7,412 bases of DNA. Origin: Cytophagales bacterium. Its GTDB lineage: Bacteria; Bacteroidota; Bacteroidia; Cytophagales; Cyclobacteriaceae. The first letter of the stretch is position 1. Each line of letters starts with the position of its first letter. The stretch lies in assembly GCA_003541895.1 (NCBI GenBank), contig DPLR01000065.1, positions 1 to 7,412 of the forward strand. Direction: 5' to 3'. Shown piece by piece: positions 5,280-7,412 of this stretch. The position numbers and the translations under genes are program-made. The notes below the pieces were generated by a model. It saw nothing but the letters and a program-made list of their open reading frames with translations, did not search any database and was not told the DNA's origin.

Positions 5280-6569
5280 TTGACTTCACTCAAAAAAATT
5301 TATTTCATATCAGCTGCTGCGCTCTTTGTGGTGGTTGTTTTGTTCACGCTTTTATACACATCACTCGTTACGCTTCCTGGCGACTACGAGATTGCTGTTG
5401 ACTCATCCAAATTGGTTACGATAGAAAAGCCGGTCATTAAATATGGAATGAAAGTGAACGGCATGGAAGTGAAAGAAGGTTTTGTAAAGCGCAATCAAAT
5501 TTTTGTTGAGCTCCTTAAGGGAACCTTTGTCAAAGCAGAAGTTTTGAAACAACTCACATTATTGCCTCGATCTGTTTTTGATTTTCGTAAGGTGAATTCA
5601 TCAAAGAAATATGCGTTGATTCACCAAACTGATTCCGCCCAGACTGCGGTTGCGCTGGTTTACGAACCCGACCCCGTTCATTACACCATTTTTCATTTAC
5701 AGGATTCATTAGTCGTAGAGAATCATGAACGCGAAGTGAAGACCGAAGAAAAATCGGTGACCGGAGTGATTGCTTCTTCCCTCTCGGAAACCATCGCATC
5801 CATGAACATTACCAATGAGCTTACCAACAAATTTGTAGATGTTTTTGGCTGGCAGGTTGATTTTCAACATTTACAAAAAGGCGATCGTTTCAAATTGATT
5901 TATGAAGAAAAATTAGTTGAAGATCAACCCTTCGGCATCGGAAATATTTTAGGCATTTATTTCGAACATTTCGGTCATGGATATTATGCTTTTCCATTTG
6001 ATCAGGGCGAGGGCTTGGATTATTTTGATGAAGAAGGAAAGAGTCTGCGAAAGGCTTTGCTCAGGTACCCGATCGAATTTACACGCATAAGTTCGCGCTA
6101 CACCAACAGTCGCTTTCATCCGATACTAAAAGTTTTTACTCCGCATTTGGGAATCGATTTTGCCTCAGCTGTAGGCACACCAATCCGTACCGTTGGAGAT
6201 GGCGTTGTACAAGAAGCTCGCTACTCAGCCAACAATGGCAATTATGTTAAGATCAGGCATAACGGCACGTACTCAACAGCCTATTTGCACATGTCTAAAA
6301 TTGCTTCGGGTATTGTAGCTGGTACCACCGTGAGGCAGGGTCAAACAATTGGATATGTTGGTACCACGGGGTTATCAACGGGTCCACATTTATGTTACCG
6401 CCTATGGAGGAACAATGTTCAGGTCGATGCGCTGCGAATTGAATTGCCTCCATCAAAACCAGTCGATAAGAAAAATTGGAAAAAATTTGAAGACATTGTG
6501 GTGATGACTACGGTAAAACTCCAATCGATTCCATTCGAATCAGAGGACCCAGTTGTTGCAACCCGCTGA
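5280..6569 (+). CDS. Membrane-anchored M23 peptidoglycan endopeptidase (MepM/Csd3-like)
   Basis: This is a 429-residue protein with an N-terminal membrane anchor (about 8-30). A middle region (about 155-230) resembles the domain before the peptidase in MepM and Csd3: VTGVIASSLSETI, then FGWQVDFQHLQKGDRFKLIYEE (189-210). The C-terminal M23 (LytM) fold spans about 262-390. Zinc and catalytic positions are H289 and D293 in PHLGIDFA, H337 in AYLHMSK, and H370 in GPHLCYRLW. The last zinc ligand, normally the second His of HxH, is C372 here. M23 enzymes of this type cleave D,D-crosslinks in the periplasm to let the wall expand or change shape. The start is TTG at 5280: the frame is closed upstream by a stop at 5229-5231 with no ATG or GTG between, and the first ATG inside (residue 57) would remove the anchor. 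The gene begins 40 bases after dsbD. Confidence 0.92.
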   Translation: MTSLKKIYFISAAALFVVVVLFTLLYTSLVTLPGDYEIAVDSSKLVTIEKPVIKYGMKVNGMEVKEGFVKRNQIFVELLKGTFVKAEVLKQLTLLPRSVFDFRKVNSSKKYALIHQTDSAQTAVALVYEPDPVHYTIFHLQDSLVVENHEREVKTEEKSVTGVIASSLSETIASMNITNELTNKFVDVFGWQVDFQHLQKGDRFKLIYEEKLVEDQPFGIGNILGIYFEHFGHGYYAFPFDQGEGLDYFDEEGKSLRKALLRYPIEFTRISSRYTNSRFHPILKVFTPHLGIDFASAVGTPIRTVGDGVVQEARYSANNGNYVKIRHNGTYSTAYLHMSKIASGIVAGTTVRQGQTIGYVGTTGLSTGPHLCYRLWRNNVQVDALRIELPPSKPVDKKNWKKFEDIVVMTTVKLQSIPFESEDPVVATR

Positions 6570-6616
6570 ACTTTTCAATCCGAATTTTAAGTCCGTTATT
6601 TACATTTTTGGCGACC
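6570..6616 (+). promoter_or_regulatory. Short leader before the patatin-like gene
   Basis: This 47-base AT-rich gap contains GTTATTTAC (6595-6603) and then ATTTTTGGCG, a looser version of the GTTATTTT/TTTGC motif seen before dsbD and the M23 gene. It could be a -7-type promoter, but the spacing to the ATG at 6617 is short (about 14 bases). No Shine-Dalgarno and no terminator for the upstream gene is visible. Confidence 0.3.
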
Positions 6617-7412
6617 ATGGTATACAGAATTGTGAAGATAGGACTGGGCGTTTTGTTGCTTTTTGCTAATTCGGTTTTTGGTCAGCAGAAAGTTGGGCTT
6701 GTATTAAGTGGAGGTGCAGCAAAAGGGTTGGCTCACATTGGCGTGCTCAAAGCGCTTGAAGAAAATGAAATCCCAATCGATTATATTGTTGGTACCTCCA
6801 TGGGAGGAATTGTAGGTGGCAGTTATGCCGCAGGTTTAAGCCCGGCACAAATTGAGGAGATAATGACTTCAAGTTCTTTCCTCGATTGGATCAACGGGCG
6901 CATAGAAGCTAAGAACAAATATTTTTACAATCAAAAAGATGACGAGCCATCCTTTATAAGGCTTCATCTTTCATTGGATTCTGCTTTTGGATTTACGTTC
7001 AATTCGAGTATTGCCAATGACTTGTCACTCAACTTTGCGCTTGCCGAAAAGATGGCAATGCCTTCTTCCATCGCTAAAAATAATTTTGATAGTTTGTTTG
7101 TGCCGCTGCGTGTTATGGCTTCTGATATTTTTACTCAAAGCCAAGTAATTTTAAAGAGTGGCAATTTGAATGATGCTTTACGCGCTACTCATACCGCACC
7201 GTTTTTCTTTAATCCCATTAGGGTTGATGGCAAATATCTTTTTGATGGTGGGGTTTACAATAATTTCCCTGTGGATGTGCTTCAAAAAGAATTCAACCCA
7301 GACATAGTTATTGGCTGTAATGTGTCTTCAAAAGTATATAGTAAATATCCGTATGGTGAAGATGAAAAAATGATTTCGCGCTCACTACTTTATATGTTGC
7401 TCGACACATCTG
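6617..7412 (+). CDS. Exported patatin-like phospholipase, N-terminal part (3' end outside window)
   Basis: 265 codons are present with no stop before the window edge. Residues 1-22 form a signal peptide (KIGLGVLLLFANSVFG-QQ). The patatin domain begins at once: VGLVLSGGAAKGLAHIGVL (26-44) contains the oxyanion-hole glycine motif GGAAKG. GTSMGG (59-64) is the GxSxG nucleophile elbow with Ser61. DALRATHTAPFFFNP (186-200) is the third conserved block, and DGGVYNNFP (210-218) carries the catalytic Asp210. All Ser-Asp dyad elements are intact, so an active serine lipase or acyl hydrolase acting on phospholipids is expected. The signal peptide directly before the patatin domain is the layout of RssA-like exported proteins and of Bacteroidota patatins that continue into a BamA-like outer-membrane barrel; whether a barrel follows cannot be seen. 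The ATG lies 47 bases after the M23 gene, same strand. Confidence 0.93.
   Translation, partial: MVYRIVKIGLGVLLLFANSVFGQQKVGLVLSGGAAKGLAHIGVLKALEENEIPIDYIVGTSMGGIVGGSYAAGLSPAQIEEIMTSSSFLDWINGRIEAKNKYFYNQKDDEPSFIRLHLSLDSAFGFTFNSSIANDLSLNFALAEKMAMPSSIAKNNFDSLFVPLRVMASDIFTQSQVILKSGNLNDALRATHTAPFFFNPIRVDGKYLFDGGVYNNFPVDVLQKEFNPDIVIGCNVSSKVYSKYPYGEDEKMISRSLLYMLLDTS

Noticed and set aside
6321..6367. Repeated GGTACCAC words in the M23 gene
   Set aside because: Both encode Gly-Thr-Thr in the peptidase domain in frame; this is coding coincidence, not a repeat element.

Overview
The window looks like an ordinary chromosomal segment from a member of the Bacteroidota, probably of the Cytophagales type. 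The support is: A-rich leaders with no Shine-Dalgarno sequence before almost every gene; TTATTTT-type motifs a short way upstream of several starts, resembling the Bacteroidota -7 box (TAnnTTTG); a split YeeE/YedE + DUF6691 transporter pair; and protein variants typical of the phylum, such as the PdxJ HPRPDERH motif and an M23 peptidase ending in PHLCYR. No RNA gene, insertion sequence, CRISPR array or phage gene is visible.

Left part (1-2018, all + strand). The 3' end of rpiB (ribose-5-phosphate isomerase B) is followed 8 bases later by an AT-rich gene for a small exported protein I do not recognise. That gene overlaps by 8 bases a YdjA-like nitroreductase gene. After an 80-base gap comes pdxJ (pyridoxine 5'-phosphate synthase). 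The first three genes are packed like a transcription unit. They share no obvious pathway.

Middle (2019-2998, - strand). Two small membrane proteins, a YeeE/YedE-family protein and its DUF6691 partner, overlap by ATGA. Together they form a split version of a sulfur-compound (thiosulfate-type) channel. Their operon ends exactly where pdxJ ends, with no base between the two stop codons. A 141-base divergent region (2999-3139) separates them from the next block. It holds a 14-base imperfect palindrome and a leader hairpin that includes a -7-like motif.

Right part (3140-7412, + strand). dsbD encodes a full three-module thiol:disulfide reductase of 699 residues. It is followed by a membrane-anchored M23 (MepM/Csd3-type) peptidoglycan endopeptidase that starts at TTG and has Cys in place of the last zinc-ligand His. 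The last gene encodes an exported patatin-like phospholipase cut by the window edge. This block is envelope-facing: periplasmic electron supply, wall remodelling and a secreted or surface lipase.

I found no clearly new biological system. The points most worth a second look are the divergent pairing of the sulfur-channel genes with dsbD, the Cys-for-His change in the M23 site, the unusual residues in the RpiB tail, and the unrecognised exported protein.
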